DNA from: Paenirhizobium selenitireducens ATCC BAA-1503
GTDB taxonomy: Bacteria; Pseudomonadota; Alphaproteobacteria; Rhizobiales; Rhizobiaceae
NCBI RefSeq assembly: GCF_000518785.1
Contig: NZ_JAEG01000001.1
Span: 1 to 64,000, forward strand
DNA length: 64,000 bases
Direction: 5' to 3'
Under the pieces are notes generated by a model. The model was not told the origin of the DNA and ran no database searches. It saw only the letters and a list, made by a program, of their open reading frames with translations. The stretch's first letter is position 1, and every line of letters begins with the position of its first letter. A program made the translations under genes and the position numbers. Below are positions 8,045-17,358 of this stretch, piece after piece.

Positions 8045-9562
8045 TCAAGCTCGGTCGAACAGTCCTCTGAACTCGTTATCGTCATGATATCGGATCTTCC
8101 GCACCCACGCCGGCCGCTTCCCTTGTCTGAGCAGGATCATGTGTTCCGACGACGAGGTCTTGCCCTCGCTCCATGACCGGGTCACGTAGTGCGCATCGGT
8201 CTTGCCGATCGAGCGGGCAATGAGACTTGCCGTTTCCACATCGTTGACGCCGAACACCTGAAGCACGGCGGCATTCGACAGGAAGGTGCCGGCGCGTTGC
8301 CCATAGGTGGCACGCAGCTGGTGGATGTCCTGGAGGATCGGCCAGAGCTGAACACCATAGCCGGCCATCAGCCCCATGGCACGTTCGACGGGCGCCAGGT
8401 GACCGAGAGCGGTGAACTCGTCGAGCAGATACAGCACGGGCCGGGCAGGGGCGGCAGGATCGCGTGCCATCTCGGTGAGGCTTTGGGTGACCAGCAGTCG
8501 CAGCCATCTGGAATAGGTGGAGAGCCGATCGGGCGGCAGGACGAGGAAGACTGTGGCATTGTTGCGCTTCAGATCGGCGAAGCGGAAGTCTGAGCGACTA
8601 AGCACGGCGGTCATGCGCGGACTGTCGAGGAAATGGGTGTGGCGCTGCGCGGCCGACAAGACGCCCGCCGCTTCCCGGTCGGACTTGCCGAGGTGACGAT
8701 TGGCAGCGCGCGCGATTAGCCCGCCGGCCCCGTCCAAGGCCTGCATTCTCAGAAGCAGGTTCGCGAACTTCTCCGGGGAAAGCGTCAGATGGTCCCGCAG
8801 CGTTCCGAGGTCCCGTCGCCCCGGCGGCTCCGCGACGATGGTAAAGAGGATCAGTCCGGCAATGAGCGCCCTGGCCTCTTCGTTCCAGTGCGCCTCACCA
8901 GCCATGCCCGGCTCGTCGAACACCAGCGCATCGGCGAGCGTGTTGGCGTCTTCGGCGATATCGAGGCTGTCAGGCTTCAGTCCATCGAGGGGATTGAAGG
9001 CGGACGAGTGTTTGCCCGTGACGCCAAACGGATCGAGGACATGGACCGGACCGAACCGTTCGCGGGCGCGACCGGTGATCCTGGCATTCTCGCCCTTCGG
9101 GTCGATGCAGATCACGGAGCGGTCGGCGGTGAGCAGATTGGGGATGATGGTACCGACACCCTTGCCCGTTCTGGTCGGTGCGATGGTCATCAGATGCGCC
9201 GGCCCGTCATAGCGCAATAGCTTGGCTGTTGCCGGATCGCGTCCGATCAGCAGGCCATCGTCTTTGGCCGACAGGGTTTGCAGGTCTTTCTTCGTCGCCC
9301 AGCGCGCCGAGCCGAAGACGGCCGAGATTTGCGCTTTGCTGAAAAACGCCGAGAAGAAGCCGCCGATCCCAAGCGTCACGGGAAGATACTTGGCGACAAC
9401 GTGCACGACGTGGCTGATCTGTCCATGTTCAATTCCGCCGATTAGGTGGATCAGGAAATTCACCAGCAGCATCACGATGGAAAAGGCAGCGCCGAAGAGG
9501 AGGCACCCCACCGCGATGACGGGAGCCATCAGCATGGACTTGAGCAGACGCGCAACCGTCAT
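8045..9562 (-). CDS. traG: TraG/VirD4-type conjugation coupling protein
   Basis: A 505-aa inner-membrane ATPase that would link the relaxase-DNA complex to a type IV secretion channel. Two hydrophobic N-terminal segments (about residues 10-40 and 58-75) anchor it. Walker A is APTRTGKGVG at 128-137 and Walker B lies in VLYLLDEFTALG. The family motif NLLTADRSVICIDPKGENA is also present. It is shorter than many TraG proteins (about 600 aa or more), so the C-terminus may be trimmed, but the core ATPase is complete. It overlaps traD by an ATGA junction and is transcribed away from the oriT. Confidence 0.93.
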   Translation of the reverse strand: MTVARLLKSMLMAPVIAVGCLLFGAAFSIVMLLVNFLIHLIGGIEHGQISHVVHVVAKYLPVTLGIGGFFSAFFSKAQISAVFGSARWATKKDLQTLSAKDDGLLIGRDPATAKLLRYDGPAHLMTIAPTRTGKGVGTIIPNLLTADRSVICIDPKGENARITGRARERFGPVHVLDPFGVTGKHSSAFNPLDGLKPDSLDIAEDANTLADALVFDEPGMAGEAHWNEEARALIAGLILFTIVAEPPGRRDLGTLRDHLTLSPEKFANLLLRMQALDGAGGLIARAANRHLGKSDREAAGVLSAAQRHTHFLDSPRMTAVLSRSDFRFADLKRNNATVFLVLPPDRLSTYSRWLRLLVTQSLTEMARDPAAPARPVLYLLDEFTALGHLAPVERAMGLMAGYGVQLWPILQDIHQLRATYGQRAGTFLSNAAVLQVFGVNDVETASLIARSIGKTDAHYVTRSWSEGKTSSSEHMILLRQGKRPAWVRKIRYHDDNEFRGLFDRA

Positions 9563-9882
9563 TCGGGCGATCCTCCGCTCTCTCCGCTGTTCTCGTTCTC
9601 GACCGGCGATACCATCGGCGCCGCCGGCTTCAGGATGCCGGCGAACAGAGCCCGGTCGCCCTCGCGCGTCAGAAACCCCGGCAGCTCGGCACGCAGCCAG
9701 TCGCCGAGACGCCGGGAGAGTTCGGCATCGCCCGATTGCTTCAGCCGGTGCAGCACCAGCGCGCCAATCAGGATCTTGCGGCGTGTGTCGTGAGCTCGCT
9801 CCTGCTTGGCCAGGCGCGCGACCAGCACCTGTTTGCGGGCTTCGAGCTGTAGCAATCGTTCGCGAATAGCCTTGCGCGACAT
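9559..9882 (-). CDS. traD: Conjugal transfer protein TraD
   Basis: A 107-aa basic protein of the rhizobial TraD type encoded directly upstream of traG. The N-terminus (MSRKAIRERLLQLEARKQVL) is a charged helix and the protein has no membrane segment. It probably belongs to the relaxosome or assists TraG; its precise role in Ti-like plasmids is not well defined. The start at 9882 is chosen over an upstream one because the family begins near MSRK. Its stop overlaps the traG start. The usual third gene of this operon, traC, is not found upstream, where the oriT lies instead. Confidence 0.8.
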   Translation of the reverse strand: MSRKAIRERLLQLEARKQVLVARLAKQERAHDTRRKILIGALVLHRLKQSGDAELSRRLGDWLRAELPGFLTREGDRALFAGILKPAAPMVSPVENENSGESGGSPE

Positions 9883-10007
9883 GACATCATCCTTCCCGTC
9901 ATTCGTCCGGGGATGGTCGATGCAACGCCGATCGATCCGCCGGCACAACTCGCAAATCTGCGAGAAGCGGAGCGGTATCCCTTGGTGCTACCGTAGCGAA
10001 GCGAAGG

Positions 10008-10046
10008 AAGTCCAAGGGCGCACTTACGAGTTGCTGCGCAACTCAG
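10008..10046 (+). other. Origin of transfer (oriT), Ti/RSF1010 type
   Basis: Between the divergent traD and traA genes the sequence CCAAGGGCGCACTTACG (from 10012) closely resembles the nic region of agrobacterial Ti plasmids and RSF1010 (complement TAAGTGCGCCCT). It is followed at once by a perfect 7-bp hairpin, GAGTTGC-TGC-GCAACTC (10028-10044). Position, motif and adjacent inverted repeat all fit the oriT nicked by a TraA-type relaxase. Confidence 0.85.
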
Positions 10047-10082
10047 CGCTCAGAACCGCCCTTCGCCCGACCGGAGGCTGGC

Positions 10083-13000
10083 ATGGCGATCTATCATTGC
10101 AGCATGAAGCCGGTGGCGCGCAGCGGCGGCCGCAGCGCCGTGGCTGCTGTCGCCTATCGCACGGCCAGCCGCTTGCTGAACGAGCGTGACGGCCTGGTGC
10201 ACGACTTCACCCGAAAGAGTGGCGTGGTTCATACCGAGATCGTGCTGCCGGATGGGGTGGAGGCCGATTGGGCGCGCGACCGTTCGAACTTGTGGAATGC
10301 CGTCGAGTTTGCCGAGAAGCGCAAGGATGCCCGTGTCGCCCGTGAGTTCGAGATCGCCCTTCCACACGAGCTGAGTGCCGCCGAGCGGCTATCCCTGACA
10401 CGCGACTTTGTCCGTGATCTTGCCAACCGTTATGGCGCCGCCGTCGACTTCGCCATTCACCAGCCGGGCAGCGAAGGTGATGTCCGCAACATCCATGCCC
10501 ATGTGCTGATGACGACGCGCACCGTCGAAGCAAACGGCCTTGGCGAGAAGACGCTGATCGAGCGGGAGAACAAATGGCTGCTGAACCACGATCATCCGAC
10601 CGCGCAGATGCAGCTTCGCGATATCCGCCAGGCCTGGGAAGCCCATGCCAACCGGCATCTGGTGCGCGCCGGTCTCGATGTCAGGATCGATCATCGCTCG
10701 CATCTGGAACGTGGCCTTGAGATCGAGCCGACCGAGCACATGGGCGTTCATGCCTCCCAGATCCATCGGCAGGGAAGGGAGGTGTCGCGCACGCGGATCG
10801 ATGAAGAGGCGGCAAGGCGCAATGCCGACCTGATCCGGGAAAAACCGGAACAGGTTCTGAGCATCATCACCGGTGAGAAGAGTGTGTTCGACCGCTATGA
10901 TGTAGCGCGTGCCCTGCATCGCTATATCGACGATCCGCAAAGCTTCCAGAACGCCTTTGCCGCCGTCATGGCATCAACCGCCCTGGTGGAACTGAGACCT
11001 GCGCAGAAGGGCGAACTTGCCCGGCTGACGACGCGAGAAATGCTGGAGATCGAGCAGGCCATGGTCGCGAGCGCATCTATGATGGGGGTCGCTCGCGGCC
11101 ATGGCGTAGACCGGCATCACGTCGATCAGGCGCTGAATCTACAGGATGAAGCCATCCGTGCAAGGACTGCTGCGTCGCTTGCAGGGAAAGTCGAGTCCGG
11201 CGAAATGGTCTTGGTCGATCGCGTGCGGGCGATCGAGCGCTCGGGCTTGAGCGAAGAACAGCGCGCCGCGGTCCGGCACATCACCGGCCCAGAGCAGATC
11301 GCGGTCGTGATCGGCTTTGCCGGTGCGGGCAAGTCGACGATGCTGTCTGCGGCGCGTGAGGCCTGGGAACGTCAGGGTTATCGGGTTCATGGTGCAGCCC
11401 TTGCCGGCAAGGCGGCGGAAGGTCTGGAGGAATCCTCCGGCATATCATCGCGCACATTGGCGTCCTGGGAATATGGCTGGCAGAGGGAGAGGGGCCAACT
11501 CGGCAAGGGCGATGTCCTGGTCATCGACGAGGCCGGCATGGTGGGAAGCCGGCAGCTTGCGAAGTTCGTCACCGAGGCCGAGACCCGTGGCGCTAAACTC
11601 GTCCTGGTCGGTGATCACGAGCAGCTTCAAGCGATCGGGGCAGGATCTCCGTTCCGGGCGATTGCCGAGCGGGTCGGCGCCGTCGAGCTCTCGGAAATCC
11701 GCCGCCAGAATGAGGGCTGGCAGCGCGAGGCGTCGATTGCCTTTGCCACACACAGAACGAGCGACGGTCTCTCAGCCTATGCCGACCGCGGTCATGTCCA
11801 GTTCGCAGACAACCGCGACGAGGTACGCTCCGCCTTGGTGCGGGACTACCTTGCCGACATGGACGAGCGCACAAGCGGTTCCCGGATTGCCCTGGCACAT
11901 CGCCGTGTCGATGTGCGTGCAATCAATGCCGACATCCGGGCATCGCTTCAGGAACGCGGGAAACTGGCACGAGATGAAAAAGAGCAGGGTCCGCTCGGGC
12001 GGGAAGTCCTCTACCAGACGAATGACGGCGAACGGTCCTTTGCACCAGGTGACCGGATCGTTCTGCTGGAGAACAACCGCGATCTCGGCGTCAAGAACGG
12101 CATGTTGGGAACGGTTCAGGCCGTCGAGCCGGACGCACTACAGATACGTCTCGACGGCGCAGGGCAGAACAGTGCCCGTGTTCTCTCCATACCGACAAAA
12201 AGTTACCAGGCCTTTGACCATGGTTACGCGACGACGATCCACAAGTCGCAAGGGGCGACCGTCGACCGGGCCTTCGTCATGGCGTCGGGCACCATGGACC
12301 GGCATCTGACCTACGTGGCGATGACCCGCCATCGCGATCAGGTGAAGCTTTATGCCGGCCGCGATAAACTGAAGGATCTGCAAACACTCAGCGCCAGCAT
12401 GGGCCGGTCGGGGGCCAAGGAAACGACGCTCGATTACACCCGTGCCTTTGCCGAGCGGCGGGGGCTGGCGCAAGAGTTCGGCGTGCTGAGCGAAATCGGG
12501 ATCAGCTGCAAGTCCGACCGGACCGACGATCGGCCGCCGGCTCACTTCGGCGCTTGGGATGAGCGCGTTCGCGCGCCGACCGATCGTCAGTCCCCCACCA
12601 CGCTCGGGGCCGGGCAGAGCGGGCAGGGGATCGGTGGCGGGCCTGAGAAGATCGAGCCGCTCATTCCGGCGATCACGCACTATTCCCGCAGTGTCGAGGA
12701 CGTGGCGCGCGAAAAGGCTAGGCCGGACTTCGAGCGGGCCATCGAGGCGGTGAGAGCACTCGGTCGCGATGTCTATGTCGATCCGGAGGGCGTGGTGGAA
12801 AGGCTCAGCCTGGCCATTGTCGACAAGGGCATGGATGGGCAGGGGCTGGCGAAGCTGCTCGCGGACCGGCCGGAGCAGTTCGGGGAGCTGCGCGGCAAGG
12901 TCGGGCTCTTTGGCGAGAACAAGGAGCGGAAAGCGGCGCGGCACTATGCCAGGGCGTTCCGGAGGCATGCCGTTGCGGCCGCCGAGACCTGGGAGCGTCG

Positions 13001-13400
13001 GCTTGAGGAAGAGCGGCGGTCCGAGATCTGGAAACGCGAGAAGCAGGATGTGATCGAGGTTCCGGGGCTCAGCCGACGCAGCGAGGTCGTCCTGAAGCAG
13101 CTCGATGGGCTGACGCAGGAGAACAGGCCGAGGTCCCTTGAGAAGCTATTGGACACACAGGAGGGGCAGGAGGCGCTCGCGGAGGCGGAGAAGATTGCAC
13201 GGGCGATTGAGCGGCGGTTCGGCAGCTCCGATCCGCGCGCCCTGGAGAAGGAAAGCCTGCGGCTCGGGCCGGAAGATGCCGCGAGGCTTGATCGCATCAA
13301 GGGTGTCGCCCGGATTGCCTATCGGGCGCAAATCGCCGAACTGACGCGGGAGTATGAGTTGAAGCAACGCCTCAGCAAGGGGTTGGGATTGGGGATGTAG
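10083..13400 (+). CDS. traA: Ti-type conjugative relaxase/helicase TraA
   Basis: An 1105-aa bifunctional enzyme. Residues 1 to about 230 are a MobA/MobL relaxase with nucleophile-region tyrosines and the metal-binding HAH at 138-140 (in NIHAHVLMTTR), which nicks oriT. Residues about 390-760 are a TraI/RecD-like helicase with Walker A GFAGAGKS at about 411-418, Walker B VLVIDEAGM, and the late motif TIHKSQGATVDRAFV. The C-terminal about 300 residues are a charged helical region. Length matches Ti-plasmid TraA proteins. The oriT lies just upstream. No frameshift is visible, so the relaxase is probably functional, although mating-channel genes are absent from the window. Confidence 0.95.
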   Translation: MAIYHCSMKPVARSGGRSAVAAVAYRTASRLLNERDGLVHDFTRKSGVVHTEIVLPDGVEADWARDRSNLWNAVEFAEKRKDARVAREFEIALPHELSAAERLSLTRDFVRDLANRYGAAVDFAIHQPGSEGDVRNIHAHVLMTTRTVEANGLGEKTLIERENKWLLNHDHPTAQMQLRDIRQAWEAHANRHLVRAGLDVRIDHRSHLERGLEIEPTEHMGVHASQIHRQGREVSRTRIDEEAARRNADLIREKPEQVLSIITGEKSVFDRYDVARALHRYIDDPQSFQNAFAAVMASTALVELRPAQKGELARLTTREMLEIEQAMVASASMMGVARGHGVDRHHVDQALNLQDEAIRARTAASLAGKVESGEMVLVDRVRAIERSGLSEEQRAAVRHITGPEQIAVVIGFAGAGKSTMLSAAREAWERQGYRVHGAALAGKAAEGLEESSGISSRTLASWEYGWQRERGQLGKGDVLVIDEAGMVGSRQLAKFVTEAETRGAKLVLVGDHEQLQAIGAGSPFRAIAERVGAVELSEIRRQNEGWQREASIAFATHRTSDGLSAYADRGHVQFADNRDEVRSALVRDYLADMDERTSGSRIALAHRRVDVRAINADIRASLQERGKLARDEKEQGPLGREVLYQTNDGERSFAPGDRIVLLENNRDLGVKNGMLGTVQAVEPDALQIRLDGAGQNSARVLSIPTKSYQAFDHGYATTIHKSQGATVDRAFVMASGTMDRHLTYVAMTRHRDQVKLYAGRDKLKDLQTLSASMGRSGAKETTLDYTRAFAERRGLAQEFGVLSEIGISCKSDRTDDRPPAHFGAWDERVRAPTDRQSPTTLGAGQSGQGIGGGPEKIEPLIPAITHYSRSVEDVAREKARPDFERAIEAVRALGRDVYVDPEGVVERLSLAIVDKGMDGQGLAKLLADRPEQFGELRGKVGLFGENKERKAARHYARAFRRHAVAAAETWERRLEEERRSEIWKREKQDVIEVPGLSRRSEVVLKQLDGLTQENRPRSLEKLLDTQEGQEALAEAEKIARAIERRFGSSDPRALEKESLRLGPEDAARLDRIKGVARIAYRAQIAELTREYELKQRLSKGLGLGM

Positions 13401-13550
13401 ATACGGTGTCCAATTTGGAACCGAGGCCACCATAGCCGCTTTGGCTAGCTGACGATAAAAACCAAAATACGGAACAGCTTGGAACACACCTCGGCTAGTC
13501 AATGCATGCACCTTTAACAATCCATACCCCTAGTGCTGGTAGAAATGGTT

Positions 13551-13585
13551 CGTGTGCGCAGGTTCAAATCCTGCCCCCGCAACCA
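13551..13585 (+). other. 3' fragment of a tRNA gene, probable attachment-site scar
   Basis: The sequence forms a complete tRNA T arm (GCAGG TTCAAAT CCTGC, 13558-13574) followed by an acceptor 3' strand CCCCGCA, discriminator A and encoded CCA ending at 13585. The matching 5' acceptor strand (TGCGGGG), D arm and anticodon arm are missing upstream. A rho-independent terminator follows. Such 3' ends are what integrative elements carry to restore a target tRNA, so this is probably an att scar. The isotype cannot be decided from this fragment. The rest of the 13401-14078 gap holds no gene I can support. Confidence 0.75.
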
Positions 13586-13645
13586 GTTCCGACATAAATC
13601 GCTGATCACACCGATATAACAGACGATTAACCGCCAAATCCTCCT

Positions 13646-13675
13646 AACCGCCTCTGCATCTCAGGGGCGGTTTTT
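13646..13675 (+). terminator. Rho-independent terminator after the tRNA fragment
   Basis: AACCGCC pairs with GGCGGTT around a short loop and is followed by a T run (TTTTT). It lies 60 bases after the tRNA 3' end, as a native tRNA terminator would, supporting the view that this flank came from a genuine tRNA locus. Confidence 0.7.
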
Positions 13676-14078
13676 GCGTTTAAGCGGAAGAAAGCCGCCC
13701 GAGGTGGCAGTGTACGATCAGCGCATTCTCGATCAATCAATATTGCAGAGCGCGCTGACGAGGCGTGAGGAGCGTTGCGAGCACGCAGAAGGCGCTATAG
13801 GCGTCTCTTCGGAAGGGACGCACGACCTGTCCCGCCAAAGCACGATTGTGACGCCTTTGCTGGCGGCATCGCCCGGCGTGTGAACAATCACGGCATGCCG
13901 GTCAGCCAAGGAGAGCTGGCGGGCGATATGATGGATTGGTTCGCGGGCGGCGAGATTTCCGGACGCCCGACGATCGGACAATGCGGAGGAAAGTATCGGC
14001 GATCTGGAGGGAACTGAATAGGCCTCATCCTTGACATACCCGCGACCAGAGTTGATTGGCGCATTCAGCGGCAAAACA

Positions 14079-16007
14079 TCACGACATGAGTGCTTCACTC
14101 TCGCTGACAACAGTACCTGAGGGTGCTGAACCGCGAAACTCAGATGCACGTCGCCCTCGACGCAAAGGCAGCGGCAGGGCTAGGTATAGATCGCCTTCCT
14201 GGATAATGAATTCGCGGCTAACTAGCATTGACAACGCTTGACCTACCTCTGAGGCTGAGTAAGAGTTGCCAATTTGATTGGTAACTTGGTCAAATATATT
14301 GCTGGCTGATCTCGGTCTGTCGACGCAGAATAAGAACGCGCATGCCAACAAGTCCGTATAAAAATAGCTCTTTATTTTTATCGATCGGCCATCGACGATT
14401 CGCACTCCATTCGACAGTTTTTGGTATACTAATGTAGGGAGTGGTTCTATCTGCCAGCGCTCACGCCAGTCTTTGACCGCAGTCGTCAACGAACTGACAG
14501 ATGACTTGTCGACGGCATCAATGAGCTCCGCCTCAAAAAAATAAGCAGCACGATGGACATCGACTGTAGCTGGATATGCGTATTTATAGCTATCGTGAGG
14601 TCTAAGGCCATGAAAATGGCGACCCTCTGTCGCGTCGCGAAAGTAAGGGCTAAATCGTTCAATCCATATCGGGCCGATGCCTCGCGGCGGCGGCAAAAAA
14701 TGTAGCTTCTGAATCAGATCTCGCTGATCTTCATAGTCGCGCCGACTCTCGCCAGGAAAACCAAAGATCAGGTTCCAAAACGCATGCACACCGTAGTATG
14801 CAAACCAGCGGAGGGAATTGACATTCTGAATACCAGTGATGCCCTTGTCCATGAGCTTCAATACATGTGAGCTGAAGCTTTCTATTCCGGGCTGAACGTG
14901 AGTTATGCATCCCTCCGAAAGGGCCTGAATCTCATCTCTACTTAGATTTGCTTTGATCTCAAAAAAAAGATCATAATCCATTTCTTTGGATTTCATGTAT
15001 TGGGTAAGCTGCTTCGTTTGTTCACGGCCAATAATGTTGTCGACCGCATTGATGCGAGCGATCCGGTGGCGTTCTGAAAGAACTTCTATGTCCTCGATTA
15101 TACGTTGGGTGCTCTTTGATCTGAAACGCATCCCTAAACCGTTCAGGCCACAAAATTTACAGTGATGCTTGTCTCCCCACCAGCAGCCACGCGAACCTTC
15201 AATCAGCAACGTGATTGGGTTCGTCTGTTGCTTATAGGAAGCCGGAACTACTTCGAGTGACTTAAAATACTCTGAGTAATCCGGGATTGGTAGGTCGTCC
15301 ATGCGGCCTTCGAAGGTTGCCCTCCGATGCGCCTGTGCTCCAGAGGCATCCCTTAGGATGATTCCGTCTAGGGAGGGGATCTCGTGACCGGCAAGTAGTG
15401 CACTCAGAAGAGGGGAGAAAACGTGATCTGCCTCCCCGGAAACTGCAACGTCAATCCACTGCACGCCTTCGACGTAAGCGCGTCCCATTTCGCCGTCGAA
15501 ATTTGATCCACCGAAGACGGTCTGGAGCGAGGGCCTGAGTGATTTAAGCCGGCGAGCAAGTGCGATGCCAGCAACATTCTGTTCAAATGTTGAGGTAAAG
15601 CAAACAACCTCATAGCCCGCAACCACGATACGCCGAGCTTCCTCGTCAAGGAATTCAGGTATCAGGGTTTCGCGGACTTCAAGTAGCGCGGCCAAGTCAG
15701 TTCGCCCGCGGTCCGAAACTAGGTCAAGCGCTTCTGCGTACCGCTTTACAAACTCTTCCGGCGGCGGGACGCTATCGCCGAAAGCGGCAGCTGAGAACAT
15801 CCATTCGCCTAGGAGGGGCCCACGATAGCTCGATAAAAAATTATAGAGCCGTGGCTCCATGATTTTGGCTAAGCTAAGATTAAGGTAGTGGCAATCGACT
15901 TTGATCCCATCTCGTTCGGCAATTGCTTTGAGCAAGCCGGCCTGGATAGACGGATACTGCACAGTACCGAACGGCATTACGACGAATGCGACTTTCGCTT
16001 GGTCCAT
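14079..16007 (-). CDS. RiPP maturation radical SAM protein, B12-dependent C-methyltransferase type
   Basis: A 642-aa protein. Residues 1 to about 215 have the look of a cobalamin-binding (B12) domain (VAFVVMPFGTVQYPSIQAGL; GYEVVCFTSTFEQN; TVFGGSNFDGEMG). Residues about 260-500 are a radical SAM domain whose iron-sulfur ligands are Cys275, Cys283 and Cys286 in RGCWWGDKHHCKFCGLNG. This CX7CX2C with the WWG/KHHC context is the signature of ribosomal-peptide maturation radical SAM protein 1 (TIGR03975). Known relatives methylate unactivated carbons of peptides. It is the last gene of a four-gene leftward operon, one base after the subtilase stop. Lower G+C than the neighbours suggests transfer. 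The target is inferred to be the 61-aa peptide upstream. Confidence 0.9.
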   Translation of the reverse strand: MDQAKVAFVVMPFGTVQYPSIQAGLLKAIAERDGIKVDCHYLNLSLAKIMEPRLYNFLSSYRGPLLGEWMFSAAAFGDSVPPPEEFVKRYAEALDLVSDRGRTDLAALLEVRETLIPEFLDEEARRIVVAGYEVVCFTSTFEQNVAGIALARRLKSLRPSLQTVFGGSNFDGEMGRAYVEGVQWIDVAVSGEADHVFSPLLSALLAGHEIPSLDGIILRDASGAQAHRRATFEGRMDDLPIPDYSEYFKSLEVVPASYKQQTNPITLLIEGSRGCWWGDKHHCKFCGLNGLGMRFRSKSTQRIIEDIEVLSERHRIARINAVDNIIGREQTKQLTQYMKSKEMDYDLFFEIKANLSRDEIQALSEGCITHVQPGIESFSSHVLKLMDKGITGIQNVNSLRWFAYYGVHAFWNLIFGFPGESRRDYEDQRDLIQKLHFLPPPRGIGPIWIERFSPYFRDATEGRHFHGLRPHDSYKYAYPATVDVHRAAYFFEAELIDAVDKSSVSSLTTAVKDWRERWQIEPLPTLVYQKLSNGVRIVDGRSIKIKSYFYTDLLACAFLFCVDRPRSASNIFDQVTNQIGNSYSASEVGQALSMLVSREFIIQEGDLYLALPLPLRRGRRASEFRGSAPSGTVVSESEALMS

Positions 16008-16008
16008 T

Positions 16009-17352
16009 CTAAACTCCCGATCCGGCTAGTTTGCGGGCGTCGATGATACCAGCTCCCTGTTCATCGATCCCAATGCCTGGAAGCCTAGTGCAGGATTCTA
16101 ACACTGCGGTGCGTAACTCTGCGGCGGACCAGCTTGGATTTCTCTGCAAGGCCAAAGCGGCAACCCCAGCAACAATCGGCGCCGCAAAACTCGTCCCTGG
16201 AATGGCAACAGCTTCTATTTGTCCGTTCCGGTCGGTCACTTGAATGCCACCACCCGGAGCAACCAGATCAGGCTTATTTGTGCCACCTACCGTTGGCCCT
16301 CGTGACGACTTTTGGTGAACCTGTGTACCCAGCCTGTCAGTCGATCCAACACTGATGACATGTGCAGCATCCGCCGGCGATGTCAAAGTTCCGGGCTCAG
16401 GGCCTGAATTGCCCACACTCTTAAATGTGAGCATTCCTTTCTTAAAAGCGGCGTCTACTGTCTGCGCCCAGATTGATTGGCCATCTGGCTTGGCCTTACT
16501 CTGTCCCCAGCTGAGGTTGGCAATCTTCGCACCGTCAATGCATGCTTGCTCTAACGCTGCAGCTACGCTCGACCCGTCCGCAACAAGTGGCGCGATCTTA
16601 TAGTTCCAAATAGTAGCTTTTGGTGCGACGCCTTTCAAGGAGCGCCCGTTAGGTGCTTCACTTCCGTCTCCTGCGAGAATGGCCGCTACCTTGGTACCGT
16701 GTTCCTTTCCCAACGAGTCGGCCAGTCCAGTCCCGCCCCACGCAGTGTCGGAAAAGTTCCCTTTTTGGATTACTCTACCGACGAGGCCAGGGTAAAGCGT
16801 ATCAATTTCACCATCGAGTATAGCAACAACTTGACCGGCGCCATCGGCGCCTAGTCCGAAATCGGCATCGTCTAATTGAATGGCATGTCTAGCGGCGTCT
16901 AACTCTAGTTCGCCTGCGCTATTGAGCCATGCAAGCGACTTATGGTCAGCGACCTCTGAAAGTATTTCAAGTAAATCTGGTTCGGTCACATTAAATGTGA
17001 CCGAAGTTGTAAACCTCAAAATGTTTCTAATCCGGAGGGATTTGTTTTCTATTACATTAATTGTGGCCGCCAGATTTTTACGCGTCTCTGCCTCCAATTC
17101 GCTGATGTAACTGGACCAATGTGCGTCACTGGACGTTATTGTCTCACCGAGTATAGATGGTCGCGTTACCTGCAAGGTAACCGGAAGCGCGAAGCCTTCA
17201 AGACCGGTCTCCCTAGCGACTGCAATAGCGCCCGCAAGTCCGTCGTCAATGCGAGCAGACAACTCGCTAGACCAACCGGCAGACTTTTCTAGATAACTTC
17301 TAGCCGCACCTAGGTCGGTCAAAAGCTGTGCTGTAAGTGCCCAGTTTGCCAT
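16009..17352 (-). CDS. Subtilisin-like (S8) serine peptidase of the RiPP operon
   Basis: A 447-aa peptidase with an intact catalytic triad: Asp180 (VVAILDGEID), His218 (KEHGTKVAA) and Ser388 (IPGTSFAAPIVAGVAAL), plus the oxyanion Asn315 (SVGNSGPEP). There is no signal peptide, so it probably acts in the cytoplasm. Residues 1 to about 160 form an N-terminal region that may contain its own propeptide-like fold. It starts six bases after the stop of the 79-aa I9-like gene and ends one base before the radical SAM gene. Its likely job is leader removal from the modified peptide; the alternative is a role unrelated to a RiPP, such as proteolytic defence. Confidence 0.9.
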   Translation of the reverse strand: MANWALTAQLLTDLGAARSYLEKSAGWSSELSARIDDGLAGAIAVARETGLEGFALPVTLQVTRPSILGETITSSDAHWSSYISELEAETRKNLAATINVIENKSLRIRNILRFTTSVTFNVTEPDLLEILSEVADHKSLAWLNSAGELELDAARHAIQLDDADFGLGADGAGQVVAILDGEIDTLYPGLVGRVIQKGNFSDTAWGGTGLADSLGKEHGTKVAAILAGDGSEAPNGRSLKGVAPKATIWNYKIAPLVADGSSVAAALEQACIDGAKIANLSWGQSKAKPDGQSIWAQTVDAAFKKGMLTFKSVGNSGPEPGTLTSPADAAHVISVGSTDRLGTQVHQKSSRGPTVGGTNKPDLVAPGGGIQVTDRNGQIEAVAIPGTSFAAPIVAGVAALALQRNPSWSAAELRTAVLESCTRLPGIGIDEQGAGIIDARKLAGSGV

Positions 17353-17358
17353 ACGCGG

